Assembly: GCA_016713645.1 (NCBI GenBank) | Contig: JADJOU010000003.1 | Coordinates: 1-64,000 of the forward strand | Reading direction: 5' to 3' | Length of the DNA: 64,000 nt | DNA from: Bacteroidota bacterium | GTDB taxonomy: Bacteria; Bacteroidota; Bacteroidia; Chitinophagales; JADJOU01 | In this document: positions 32,107 through 41,886 of the stretch, one piece after another | How the letters are laid out: each line of letters opens with the position of its first letter | Position numbering within the stretch: position 1 is the stretch's first letter | Notes under the pieces: generated by a model | What the model was told of the DNA's origin: nothing | Database searches by the model: none | What the model saw: only the letters and a program-made list of their open reading frames with translations | Made by a program: the position numbers and the translations under genes

Positions 32107-33441
32107 TTAATCCTTCCGGTGCTCTTTTTTATAGCGCCGTCCATACTTTTTCTTCTTCTGATCTTCCCGCGTAATTTTTTGATTCACCTTTTTATTCTTG
32201 TCCTTCTTTTCGTGAAAAGAAGCGCCCTTTTCGACTTTCTTAATTTTTACTTTTTCAACAAATGGCTCATGCACTTTAGGCTGCTCTTCTGAAATCAATA
32301 CCGTAGAAACTTCCACTTCGGCTGGCATCTTCTTCATGGCAATTTTTCTGCCCATCAATTCTTCCACTTTAAGCTTATTCTCTTTATCGAAGTCATTGAT
32401 GAATGTAATGGAAATCCCTTTTTTGTCAGCACGTCCCGTTCTTCCGATTCGATGCATATAATTCTCTGGAACATTGGGCACATCCATATTGATTACATGC
32501 GAAACACCAGATACATCCAATCCTCGAGCGATAATATCCGTAGCAATCAGTATGCTATTCTCCCCACTTTCAAATTCACGAACGGTTTTGAATCGCTGAT
32601 TCTGCGCCTTGTTCGAATGTATAACGGCGAGCTGATCAGGAAATTTCAATTCCATCAATTCATTGATTGCATCCGCTAATTTCTTGCTGCCAGCGAATAT
32701 CAACACCTTCGTCATACTCTTATCCGTCTCCAATAAATGCACCAAGAAATTTACTTTCGTATAAAAATTTGGCACTTTATAACCAATCTGAGTGATATTG
32801 GCGAGTGGCGTTCCCGTAGGTGCCGCTTCAATTTTCTCTGGATTGTTGAAATTATATCCACTCAATAATTTTTGCACCTCATCTGTCATCGTCGCAGAAA
32901 ACATCAGATTCTGTCTGCGCTCTGGCAACAAATCCAAGATATTATTGATCTGCGTTCGAAAACCCAAATTCAACATTTCATCTACTTCATCAATCACCAA
33001 TTTCTTGATCAATTTTGGATTGATTGTCCCTTTGAGAATCAAATCCAATAATCTTCCTGGTGTAGCGACAACAATATTTGCCCCTTTATGAACTTCTGCC
33101 ATTTGCACATTGATATTCCCTCCACCATAAGCGCCCACTGCGAGAATATTAGAGTACTTGCCGAGCTTATTTGTCTCTTCTAAAACTTGTATGACCAATT
33201 CCCTCGTCGGAACCAATATCAATATCTCAGGCAGCATAGCCTTAGAATATTTCCACAAACGCATCAAAGGCAATAAATAGGCATAAGTCTTTCCTGTACC
33301 CGTTTGTGCAATACCCAATACATCTCTACCAGCCATAATCGGCGCAAATGCACGCTGCTGTATCGTCGTTGGTTCTGTCAATCCCATTTCATCAAGCGCT
33401 TTGAGCAGTTGATTGCTGAGGTTTAATTCTTTGAAACTCAT
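32107..33441 (-). CDS. DEAD-box RNA helicase (RhlE-like) with motif II DEVD
   Basis: A 444-residue protein with the Q-motif region, motif I AQTGTGKTYAYLLP, Ia PTRELVIQV, Ib TPGRLLD, motif III SATMT, motif V TDIIARGLDV and motif VI HRIGRTGR. Motif II reads DEVDEMLNLGF rather than DEAD. The C-terminus is a long basic tail (KKKKYGRRYKKEHRKD). It probably unwinds RNA in ribosome assembly or mRNA turnover. Confidence 0.93.
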   Translation of the reverse strand: MSFKELNLSNQLLKALDEMGLTEPTTIQQRAFAPIMAGRDVLGIAQTGTGKTYAYLLPLMRLWKYSKAMLPEILILVPTRELVIQVLEETNKLGKYSNILAVGAYGGGNINVQMAEVHKGANIVVATPGRLLDLILKGTINPKLIKKLVIDEVDEMLNLGFRTQINNILDLLPERRQNLMFSATMTDEVQKLLSGYNFNNPEKIEAAPTGTPLANITQIGYKVPNFYTKVNFLVHLLETDKSMTKVLIFAGSKKLADAINELMELKFPDQLAVIHSNKAQNQRFKTVREFESGENSILIATDIIARGLDVSGVSHVINMDVPNVPENYMHRIGRTGRADKKGISITFINDFDKENKLKVEELMGRKIAMKKMPAEVEVSTVLISEEQPKVHEPFVEKVKIKKVEKGASFHEKKDKNKKVNQKITREDQKKKKYGRRYKKEHRKD

Positions 33442-33845
33442 GTTACTGAACTGAATAATTTTTCCTAAAAGTACATGGTTTATAGTGGCTGCTTGAATAT
33501 TATTTCAATTTATCCCGAATACGCTTGTATTTAAAAGGGTTTTTAAGCTGAGCAGTTTTAAACTTAATCATTTTGAAAGAACACTTTATCACTACTCTTT
33601 TGAGAAGTGAAAATGACATTTCAATTCCGCTAAAAAGACTCATTTACGACCAAAATGAGCCCAAATTCCCTTATTCAAATGTTAAATAATGACCCAAATA
33701 AAAATTTATTTATTTCATTATCAAATAATTAGCATTTATTCTCAAAAAATATTTAAAGATATAAAGGTCTTTTTATTTTAATTATTAGTTTTGCATTAGA
33801 AATCATCTTATAAGCAATTTATTCACTCCAAAAAATCCTCACCAT
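33442..33845. other. Divergent intergenic region with possible promoter for the aromatic operon
   Basis: About 400 bp between helicase and hmgA, AT-rich, with no gene. TAGTTTTG at 33786-33793 matches the TAnnTTTG -7 element for rightward transcription, about 50 bp before hmgA. The -33 box is not clear. Confidence 0.45.
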
Positions 33846-35008
33846 ATGCCAGTATATCGTCAGATAGGAAAGATTCCACGCAAAAGACACATCGTTTTTA
33901 GACAGCCCAATGGCGCATTATATCATGAGGAACTATTTGGAACAGAGGGTTTCGGGGGAATATCATCTTTGCTCTATCATTTAAACCCGCCCACCATCGT
34001 AAAAGAAATGGCACAATCTTATAGCATTCGTCCAGAAATTGCGATAGAAGATAATTTGCAAAATCGATCCTACCTAGGATTTGATGCTATTCCTGAAGAT
34101 GATTATATCAAAAGCCGCAAAGTGCTCTTCGTCAATAACGATATGCATATCGGTGTCGCAGCACCGAAGAAAAGTTTTAACGATTACTTTTTCAAAAATG
34201 CCGATGCCGATGAAATACTCTTCATACACAGAGGTTCTGGAAAACTCAAAACCATGTATGGCAAAATAGACTTCGTATATGGTGATTATATAGTCATTCC
34301 GAGAGGCACGGTCTATCAGATGGAATTTGATACACCAGACAATAAAATTCTCTTTGTAGAATCATTCAGCCACGTAGAAACACCTTCTAGATATAGAAAT
34401 CAATATGGACAATTCTTAGAGCACTCTCCCTTCTGCGAGCGAGATTTCAAACTCCCATACGATATGGAGACGCACGAAGAGAAAGGAGAATTTTTAATCA
34501 AAATCAAAAACGCGGATTGATTTATCCTTATACTTATGAAACGCATCCATTCGATTTAATTGGATATGATGGCTGTTCTTATCCTTATGCAATTTCTATT
34601 CATGACTTTGAACCTATCACAGGAAGGATTCACATGCCGCCTCCGATTCACCAACAATTTCAAGGAAACAATTTCGTGATTTGCTCATTCGTGCCGCGCA
34701 TGTACGACTATCATCCAGAGGCAGTTCCTGCACCTTACCACCACAGCAATATCGACAGCGATGAATTATTGTATTATGTAGATGGTGATTTTATGAGCAG
34801 GAATAATATCCAACAAGGGCAGATCACTCTACATCCAGGTGGATTGACACATGGACCTCATCCAGGCGCGATTGAGCGTAGCATTGGTAAAAAAGAGACC
34901 AATGAATTGGCTGTGATGATCGATCCATTCAATCCAGTCCAAATTACCAAAGCAGCACTCGAAATCGAAATTCCGAACTATTATAAATCTTGGCAAATTC
35001 AATCTTAA
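33846..35008 (+). CDS. hmgA: Homogentisate 1,2-dioxygenase (one frameshift)
   Basis: Starts MPVYRQIGKIPRKRHIVFRQ and continues to FLIKIK near 34510, where a frame change leads to GLIYPYTYETHPFDLIGYDG. The Fe(II) ligands lie in PAPYHHSNIDSDELLYYVDG and HPGGLTHGPHPGAIE, as in the family. It cleaves homogentisate to maleylacetoacetate. It leads a plus-strand run with phhA, hpd and a 3-hydroxyanthranilate dioxygenase. The break lies in an A-run (aaaatcaaaaacgcgg) and is probably an indel error. Joined length is about 387 residues. Confidence 0.93.
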
Positions 35009-35035
35009 TTCAATCACCATTTAAATTCTCGCTTT

Positions 35036-35803
35036 ATGATTCAGGAAATAGAAAAACCCATGGTTCAAGAATATGACAAATACACAGCAGATGATCATAA
35101 AGTATGGTCGATGTTGTTTGCCCAACAAATGCACCAATTGCCGCTTATGGCCACTAAGGCATTTATAGATGGAATAAAAAAAGTAAAATTCCTACCGACA
35201 GAAGTTCCTAGATTCTCTATCGTCAACAAAGAACTGAACAATATAACTGGATGGAGTGTGTATGTGGTGCCAGGCTATGTGAGTAATAAACCATTCTTTG
35301 AGCATCTCTCTAGAAAAGAATTTCCGGTCACAACATGGTTGAGGGAATTGAGCAAATTCGACTATATCCAAGAACCTGATATGTTTCACGATGTATTTGG
35401 TCATGTACCACTATTGAGCGAACAATTTTTCTGCGACTATTTAGAAGGCATTAGCAATATCGCTTTGGAATACATTGACAATCCCTCTGCCGTTGAATTG
35501 GTTTCGCGCATCTATTGGTTCACGGTAGAATTTGGATTGATCAAAGAAGAAAATCAATTGAAAATATATGGTGCAGGTATTCTCTCATCACCTGGAGAAT
35601 CGCTTTACAGTTTGAGCAATAAAGCAGTTCACGAAGCATTCGATGTTCAAAATATATTAGATACGCCATACATCAAAGAGCGATTCCAAGACAAGTATTT
35701 TGTCATTGATTCCTATCAACAATTGTTTGAGAGCTTACCCCTTATTAAAGAGCGCATTAAATACTATGTTGACAACAATATCTATGTAGAACCCAATTCA
35801 TAA
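35036..35803 (+). CDS. phhA: Phenylalanine 4-monooxygenase
   Basis: A 255-residue aromatic amino acid hydroxylase catalytic domain with the iron ligands in PDMFHDVFGHVPLL and the Glu in YWFTVEFGLI. It converts phenylalanine to tyrosine with a tetrahydropterin cofactor. It lies 27 bp after hmgA, in one catabolic operon with hpd. Confidence 0.95.
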   Translation: MIQEIEKPMVQEYDKYTADDHKVWSMLFAQQMHQLPLMATKAFIDGIKKVKFLPTEVPRFSIVNKELNNITGWSVYVVPGYVSNKPFFEHLSRKEFPVTTWLRELSKFDYIQEPDMFHDVFGHVPLLSEQFFCDYLEGISNIALEYIDNPSAVELVSRIYWFTVEFGLIKEENQLKIYGAGILSSPGESLYSLSNKAVHEAFDVQNILDTPYIKERFQDKYFVIDSYQQLFESLPLIKERIKYYVDNNIYVEPNS

Positions 35804-35833
35804 TTCATTTATAAAAAATAAAATTTTCATATC

Positions 35834-36990
35834 ATGAGTACAACAGATTTAACCGCCGTTAAAAATTTTGAATACACAGGCACCAAATTATTTGAAGAAG
35901 CACAAGATTTTCTTCCCATCAATGGCACTGACTATGTAGAGCTCTATGTGGGCAATGCAAAACAAGCTGCGCATTTCTATAAGACCGCTTTTGGCTTTCA
36001 AGACCTCGCCTATGCTGGTTTGGAAACAGGTGTAAAGGATAGAACATCCTATGTATTGGTTCAAGATAAAATAAGATTGGTATTGACATCACCAGGAGCG
36101 CAAAAAAATGAAATTACAGAGCATATCGCCAAGCATGGAGATGGCGTAAAAGTCATTGCGCTATGGGTAGATGATGCATTTGATGCTTTCGAGCAAACTG
36201 TTGAACGCGGTGCATTTCCCTATATGCAACCAGAAACCATAGAAGATGAAAATGGCATCATCAAAAGAGCTGGTATTCATACTTATGGTGATACTGTGCA
36301 TGTTTTTATTGAAAGAAAAACTATCAAGGCATAGTCATGCCGGGATATGAGAAATTAGAAACTGGCTACAACCCTATTCCAATAGGATTGAAATACATCG
36401 ATCACATGGTCGGAAATGTAGAATTGGGCTCAATGAATACTTGGTCGACATTCTATGAGAAAGTCATGGGCTTTGCAAATTTGATTAGTTTCGATGACAA
36501 AGATATCTCCACAGAATATACGGCTTTGATGAGCAAAGTGATGACGAATGGAAATGGTCGCATCAAATTCCCTATCAACGAACCAGCGAAAGGGAAGAAG
36601 AAATCACAAATTGAAGAGTACTTAGATTTTTACAATGGCGCAGGCTGTCAGCATATTGCCGTTGCTACAGATGATATCGTCTTTACAATTTCGCAAATGC
36701 GCAGCAGAGGTGTTGAATTTCTTTATGTGCCAGGAACCTATTATGATACGGTAAGAGATAGAGTGGGGAATATCGAAGAGGATTTGGAAACCTTAAAAAA
36801 ATGGGGCATTATGGTCGATCGAGATGAGGATGGATATCTATTGCAAATATTTACAAAACCCGTTGAAGATAGACCGACATTATTCTTTGAGATCATTCAG
36901 CGAAAAGGTGCCAAATCTTTTGGAAAAGGCAATTTCCAAGCATTATTTGAATCTATCGAAGCTGAGCAAGCGCGAAGAGGAACACTATAA
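35834..36990 (+). CDS. hpd: 4-Hydroxyphenylpyruvate dioxygenase (one frameshift)
   Basis: The N-terminal half (35834-36334) holds the first glyoxalase-fold domain (NGTDYVELYVGNAKQAAHFY). The second half (36337-36990) holds the catalytic domain with Fe(II) ligands in KYIDHMVGN, GCQHIAVATDDI and RPTLFFEIIQR. Adding one A in GAAAGAAAAACT near 36320 joins them smoothly as FIERKNYQGIVMPGYEKLE, the normal family sequence, giving about 385 residues. The enzyme converts 4-hydroxyphenylpyruvate to homogentisate, the HmgA substrate. As sequenced it would be two separate proteins, but a sequencing error is much more likely. Confidence 0.94.
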
Positions 36991-36999
36991 TTTAATACC

Positions 37000-37533
37000 A
37001 TGACAATTATACCGCCATTTAACATCAGCAAATGGGTCGATGAAAACAGCGATTTATTGAACCCACCATTTGGAAATCACGTCGTACATCAAGACACGGA
37101 ATTTATCGTGATGTTGGCCAATGGACCCAATGCGCGCAAAGAATTTCACTACAGCGAAGGGGAAGAGTTCTTCTATCAAATCAAAGGAGATATGGTCATG
37201 CCTATTCGCGAAAATGGAAAGATCAAAAACATCACGATTAAAGAAGGAGAGTTTTTTGTATTGCCTCGGCGGGTTGAACACTCTCCGCAGCGATATAAAA
37301 ATACAGTTGGTCTTTCCATTGAGCGAAAGCGCAAAGCAGATGAATTTGATGTATGCACATGGTATTGCGAGCAATGCGACAATGTGCTGTATCGAGCAAA
37401 ATTTCACTGTGATGATATAGAAGGACAAGTGCCCAAAGTAATGCAGTCATTTTTTGATTATGTCACTTTGCGCACCTGCAGTCAGTGCAATGCCGTAATG
37501 GATATACCAGAATTGCAAGAGGAATTGGTTTAA
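37000..37533 (+). CDS. nbaC: 3-Hydroxyanthranilate 3,4-dioxygenase
   Basis: A 177-residue cupin with the Fe ligands in KEFHYSEGEEFFYQIKGDM and RRVEHSPQR, and a C-terminal rubredoxin-like zinc/iron site (WYCEQCDNVLY, TCSQCNAV) found in bacterial members. It opens 3-hydroxyanthranilate toward quinolinate in the kynurenine pathway. It follows hpd by 9 bp. No other kynurenine gene is in the window. Confidence 0.94.
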   Translation: MTIIPPFNISKWVDENSDLLNPPFGNHVVHQDTEFIVMLANGPNARKEFHYSEGEEFFYQIKGDMVMPIRENGKIKNITIKEGEFFVLPRRVEHSPQRYKNTVGLSIERKRKADEFDVCTWYCEQCDNVLYRAKFHCDDIEGQVPKVMQSFFDYVTLRTCSQCNAVMDIPELQEELV

Positions 37534-37534
37534 A

Positions 37535-38202
37535 TTAAAAATCCAAATTCTCCACTTCAATAAATTTTCGCGCATAAAAATCGAGCGCAAATAGAGAGCC
37601 GCAGCCCTCCTTATTGGTATATACACAACCTCCATCTAGATTAATGGCTCCGATAAAATCTTGGTTCTTGATATAATCTGATGTTTGATAAGTATGGCCG
37701 TGAATCAATAATTTACCATCTAAGTAATTTAAATCTACAGGAAAATTTCCTATCCACAACATCGATTGCTTATCTGCAAAGGGATTTGACCATTCAACAT
37801 CCCACCCTGCATGCGCGACGATAAAATCCGTATTTCGTATATAGTGCTCCGTATGTCTAAAAAAATCTAAGTGCGCAGCATCCATTTCCTCGATAGAATG
37901 AGCGCTATATGATTCCAATGTTTTATCGCCCCCATTTCTAATCCAATGCGCATAAGCTTTTTCATTTTCGTTGAATTCAATAGCATTTGTTCGTGATTTC
38001 CGCGGAGGGTATGGATATGATAGCCACTTTTGCGAAGAGATAGTATGAAGTCTATTACGCCTTTGCTATAGGGTCCGCGATCGATATAATCTCCCAAGCA
38101 ATATATCTTATCAGATTTCCGAATGCAAATTTCATCGAGCACTAGTCTCTGAAAAGTATTGCAACAACCGTGTATATCGCCGATAATAAATGTACGGAGC
38201 AT
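37535..38202 (-). CDS. Ser/Thr protein phosphatase-type metallophosphoesterase (one frameshift)
   Basis: The N-terminal piece (38202-37867) has the PPP-family motifs FIIGDIHGCCNTFQRL, CLGDYIDRGPYSKGV and TLRGNHEQML. After a frame change near 37930 the second piece contains FIVAHAGWDVEW and KLLIHGHTYQTSDY, the remaining metal ligands. Joined it has about 220 residues, typical of bacterial PrpA/PrpE-like phosphatases. It may act on phosphoproteins or on diadenosine tetraphosphate. It ends 1 bp from the convergent haaO-type gene. Confidence 0.88.
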
Positions 38203-38224
38203 AAATAAATTTCAAATGATTGTA

Positions 38225-38681
38225 TTAAACCCCGAATTGTGTCAAATGGTGATTCAAGTGTTTGTACATCATATTATTCCACTCGGTCGAATTTAAAACG
38301 CCAAATGAATTCGATTCTCTTTGCTCAAAATAAGAACTACCCAATTCTTGTGATTTCTTGATATACTCAATCAAGCGATTTTTTCTGAGTCAAAATTCTT
38401 ATCGTCTTTGATGATAAACTTGGACCGGTCGGCCCGTTCTGAGGATAGCCCACTTCACCTACTACTTTGCCCTTAACCATCCATTTCAAGATGAACCTCA
38501 AAATTGGATTGGGTTTGGGGTGAATATTATCATAGATCATTTCATAAGTAACATTGCAATGCGCGAGCATTTGAGCGACACTCATCTTGCCCCAATTGGG
38601 CTTTGTAGTGGATTGCAAATGATTGATTCTCGCGATGATTTCATCACAGACTTTTTTATCGTATATATTGGGTAAAGCCAT
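38225..38681 (-). CDS. DUF1569 family protein (one frameshift)
   Basis: Starts MALPNIYDKKVCDEIIARIN and contains PNWGKMSVAQMLAHCNVTYE, a DinB/YfiT-like four-helix signature with a metal-binding His. After a frame change near 38420 it continues KNRLIEYIKKSQELGSSYFE and ends with WNNMMYKHLNHHLTQFGV at a stop at 38227-38225. The His residues near the end complete the DinB-like metal site. Function unknown. Confidence 0.78.
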
Positions 38682-38782
38682 TTACTCTATTTATAAAATA
38701 AAGATATGTTTTTTGAAACAATGCGTTTGAACAAAATGAATTCTGTATCTAACCACCTCAACTTACAACTCACAACTTACAA

Positions 38783-40115
38783 CTAAGAACCATTCAATTT
38801 CACTTCAATAATCTTATATTTCTTGCCCTTTACTTTTCAGACTGCAAAATCGGCAACAATTTCTTCATCACACTTCGCTTGACTGCAGCGAATGACATAA
38901 AATCCAATTGCTCAATCAAGCCAATTTCATCGCGTTCCAATCCTCCTGTCTTTGAGAGGAATCCCATGATATCTCCTTTGCTCAATTTATCTTTTTTCCC
39001 GCCGCTGAAATAGAGTGTCGTCCAAACAGATGGCGGTGGAAGTGCCGCAGATTTTTTGACAATATATTCAGAGGGAATTTCTTCAATAAATTTGGGCAAT
39101 CGCTCTTCTGAATGCATGAGCAGAAAGGCATTTCCATCGGCATTCATACGAGCTGTTCTTGCGTTTCGATGTATAAAATCCTCTTCGAGAAAAGGCAATT
39201 CCACATGGATGATATTCTTTACAGATTCAATATCCAAACCGCGAGCAGCTAAATCCGTAGCCACTAAAAAGTCGCACTGCCATTTCGAAATTGAATCAAT
39301 ACTTTCTCGCGATCTATTTGATCCATACCTCCGTGAAAAAAGGCATTCTCAATGCCCTTGGATTTTAGATAATCACTGGTCTTTTCAACCGACTCGCGGT
39401 GATTGCAGAACATAATCGTGGAGCTCATTCCCAAGTGGGATAACAAATCTACCAATCCCGCCATTTTATCTTTGCCTGGTACTTTAACCGTGTGTACAAT
39501 CAATTTAGATTCTGACTCTGCATCATTTGTATAATTAATTTTCGTAGGATTTTCAATCGCTACAAAATCGGGAATATCAATGGATTCTGTCGCAGACACC
39601 AATACTTTAGTCTTCAAATGGCGCAGGTTTTGAATAATGTAGGACATTTGATCCTGAAAACCCATGGCCAATGATTTATCGAATTCATCTAAGATAAGCA
39701 CATGAACACCCCTTAAGTCCAATGTTCTCCTCGTCAGGTGATCGGCGATGCGACCAGGTGTGCCAATTAATACAGTAGGCGGTTCAGATAAACTCTGTTT
39801 CTCTACCCGCATGGAATGTCCGCCGTAGAAGGCATTCACCTTGTAACCCGTGCCCATCTTCTTCCATACTTGTTCGATTTGTATGGCCAATTCCCTGGTA
39901 GGTGCGAGGATAATGCATTGTATGCCTTTCTCTTCTCGCTTCAACAATTCCACCATGGGCAATAAAAATGCGACAGTTTTTCCCGATCCCGTAGGTGCGA
40001 TGATAATTGTCTGACTAACTTCTCGAATCGCCGCAAGCGCTTCATCTTGCATGGGATTGAGTGTTTCAATACCGAGGTTGGCTAAGTGCGATGTTTGTTG
40101 TGTGGTGAGGGGCAT
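38783..40115 (-). CDS. DEAD-box RNA helicase with motif II DEFD (two frameshifts)
   Basis: Starts MPLTTQQTSHLANLGIETLN. Motif I is IIAPTGSGKTVAFLLP, Ia APTRELAIQI, motif II LILDEFDKSLAMGF (DEFD rather than DEAD), III VSATES, and V LVATDLAARGLDI. Motif VI is HRNARTARM, which lacks the usual HRIGRxGR pattern. The C-terminal domain resembles the DbpA RNA-binding domain. A T missing near 39268 breaks the frame. A missing G near 38830 cuts off the last residues (VKGKKYKIIEVKLNGS). Joined length is about 444 residues. Confidence 0.88.
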
Positions 40116-40176
40116 GGTGCAAAGATAGGGAAAGATCGGGGGATGGATAAGGGTAAATATTCATCGATTCATCGCC

Positions 40177-40293
40177 ATTGTTGTAGAGACGCGATGCCAT
40201 TGTTGTAGAGACGCGATGCATCGCGTCTCTACAACAATCGCGTCCCAATGGCATTCAAAAAAGATACGCCATGCATCGCGTCTCTACTACATT
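40177..40293. repeat. Palindromic GTAGAGACGCGATGC repeats, including a perfect 40-bp palindrome at 40199-40238
   Basis: 40199-40238 is a perfect 40-bp palindrome centred on TGCA, with arms of GTAGAGACGCGATGC type. Half-site copies lie just before (40177-40199) and after (40268-40293). The last one provides the stop codon region of the minus-strand gene ending at 40287. The motif is a well-known intergenic repeat type in Bacteroidota. Confidence 0.9.
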
Positions 40294-40781
40294 CTAATAC
40301 TAAATCCAAACTTTCCGCCGCCAAATACATTGCCTCCGCCGAATTCGAGGTTGAGTCCAAAGGCCTTGCCGAAATAATATCTGCCACCAATTTGCCCGCC
40401 AAGGCCCAAGCGCGTCGATCCTCCAGGGTAATTTTTTGAATTATTCCAAAGAAACAATCCCAGATTTAATCCAGCATAAAAATCCCAATTCTTATTGATT
40501 TTCAACAATCTATTGAAATGGTAATTCCCATTGCCTGATATACCAAAAACTGTCTGATTATTATTGCCTGCAAATGTATTGTTGAACAAGCGCATACTCG
40601 CTTCTCCACCAATGGTCAAATCGCGTACCACACAATAATCTACGCCAAAGTAAACGGGTATTCCCCAGTTAGACAATCCGACGCCTGCATTGGTTTGAGC
40701 CCTATGTAGATCGATTGGACAGTGAGCTAGGATAGTTCCTGCTGAGAAAAAAAGAATGATTGAAAGTAATATATACTTCAT
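40287..40781 (-). CDS. Small outer-membrane beta-barrel protein
   Basis: A 164-residue product with a signal peptide (MKYILLSIILFFSAGTILAH), then alternating strand-like segments rich in Gly, Asn and aromatics (WDFYAGLNLGLFLW, LGGQIGGRYYFG) ending GGGKFGFSIRM. This is the pattern of small Bacteroidota barrel proteins. Specific function unknown. The stop codon lies in a half-site of the GTAGAGACGCG repeat. Confidence 0.7.
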   Translation of the reverse strand: MKYILLSIILFFSAGTILAHCPIDLHRAQTNAGVGLSNWGIPVYFGVDYCVVRDLTIGGEASMRLFNNTFAGNNNQTVFGISGNGNYHFNRLLKINKNWDFYAGLNLGLFLWNNSKNYPGGSTRLGLGGQIGGRYYFGKAFGLNLEFGGGNVFGGGKFGFSIRM

Positions 40782-40905
40782 GGTGAAATTTTATTTAAAT
40801 AATGAAGTACAAACTTGGCAATAAACATCGATGCTCCTATTATAGCATTTTTTTTAATCCTTACATAAATCACACTTTACGAATATTTGTATTTGCTAAA
40901 AAAAA

Positions 40906-40930
40906 GCGCCCAGCAAAGAATGCTGAGCGC
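40906..40930 (-). terminator. Rho-independent terminator
   Basis: GCGCCCAGCA / TGCTGAGCGC (one mismatched pair) around an AAGAA loop, followed on the minus strand by a T run. It lies about 30 bp after the lipoprotein gene stop. Confidence 0.8.
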
Positions 40931-40960
40931 GACCTAAAAAATAAATGCACTACATGAATA

Positions 40961-41644
40961 TTACATCAAATCAACCTCTGCCACTTTGCCATTTCTAAAC
41001 TCTGCTTTGAGATAGACCAAGCCAAATTTGTGATTGACGCGATAGTTGACTTTTTTGATCACTTTATCTTCTTCTGGAGCTACATACTCTACCTTACTCG
41101 TCTTAATCATCATAAATCCATAAGACCAATCATCCTTGCCAGTCTTTTCTGTCACCTCTGCCGTGAGTGTTTCGCCTGTCTTTGTTTCTACTTCATATTT
41201 AGTTCCCACGCCATCTGCATATCTAACTGTCCATGGCTCACCATTGACTAGATAATTCTGAATCCCCTCAGTAGTAATTTTTAATTTGAATTGTAAATCC
41301 ATTATACCTGTAGGTGAAATACTATAGGTAAAATCTTTTGGATTATAATAGGCCAAAGCAGTAGGGAGATTTTCTAAAAGCAATTTAATTAAATCAGCTG
41401 GATACGCTTTGGTATTCACACTCGCAGAATAAGTAACAACGCCTTCTGTATTGTTGATGACTTTGATAGATGTACCTGGCAACGGTGTTCCACTTACATT
41501 GATATAAACACTCGTCGATTGCCCGACTTGCGCAAAATCAACATTGGTATCGCCTTCCAATGTATTGTTTTTACTGCAACTCATCATGGTGCTCATCAAT
41601 CCAGTAAGCATTAAAATAATCATTCCATTTTTAAATCTTTTCAT
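40961..41644 (-). CDS. Putative lipoprotein of unknown function
   Basis: A 227-residue protein. The N-terminus MKRFKNGMIILMLTGLMSTM ends in a lipobox-like MMSC, then the mature chain SKNNTLEGDTNVDF. It contains extended beta-rich sequence and no known domain that I recognise. It stands alone, with terminators on both sides, upstream of the SprB-repeat gene. Confidence 0.7.
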   Translation of the reverse strand: MKRFKNGMIILMLTGLMSTMMSCSKNNTLEGDTNVDFAQVGQSTSVYINVSGTPLPGTSIKVINNTEGVVTYSASVNTKAYPADLIKLLLENLPTALAYYNPKDFTYSISPTGIMDLQFKLKITTEGIQNYLVNGEPWTVRYADGVGTKYEVETKTGETLTAEVTEKTGKDDWSYGFMMIKTSKVEYVAPEEDKVIKKVNYRVNHKFGLVYLKAEFRNGKVAEVDLM

Positions 41645-41833
41645 AATAATATATTTTTAAAATTGTTTTTATGCAGACGTAATTGGCTTTCCAACCTGCT
41701 TTATAAAATACAAATCTACGCCATGAGGAAATTCAAACACTTACACAATTGGGGGTTTTATTTACATAATTTACATTATGGCTGTTCTCTCTCCAGATTT
41801 GACGCAAATGGTCAAAGAGTTCTAAAATAAAGA

Positions 41834-41862
41834 AAGCGCCTAGTGTATCCAACTAGGCGCTT
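41834..41862 (-). terminator. Rho-independent terminator after SprB-repeat gene
   Basis: AAGCGCCTAGT and ACTAGGCGCTT form a perfect 11-bp stem around a 7-base loop, followed on the minus strand by TTCTTTATTTT. It lies 25 bp after the stop of the large adhesin gene. Confidence 0.85.
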
Positions 41863-41886
41863 CTTAAACCAAATAAATTAAATATA

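Noticed and set aside
35834..36990. hpd as two separate genes or programmed frameshift
   Set aside because: Adding one A in a short homopolymer restores the normal family sequence, and similar single-base breaks occur in many unrelated genes here.
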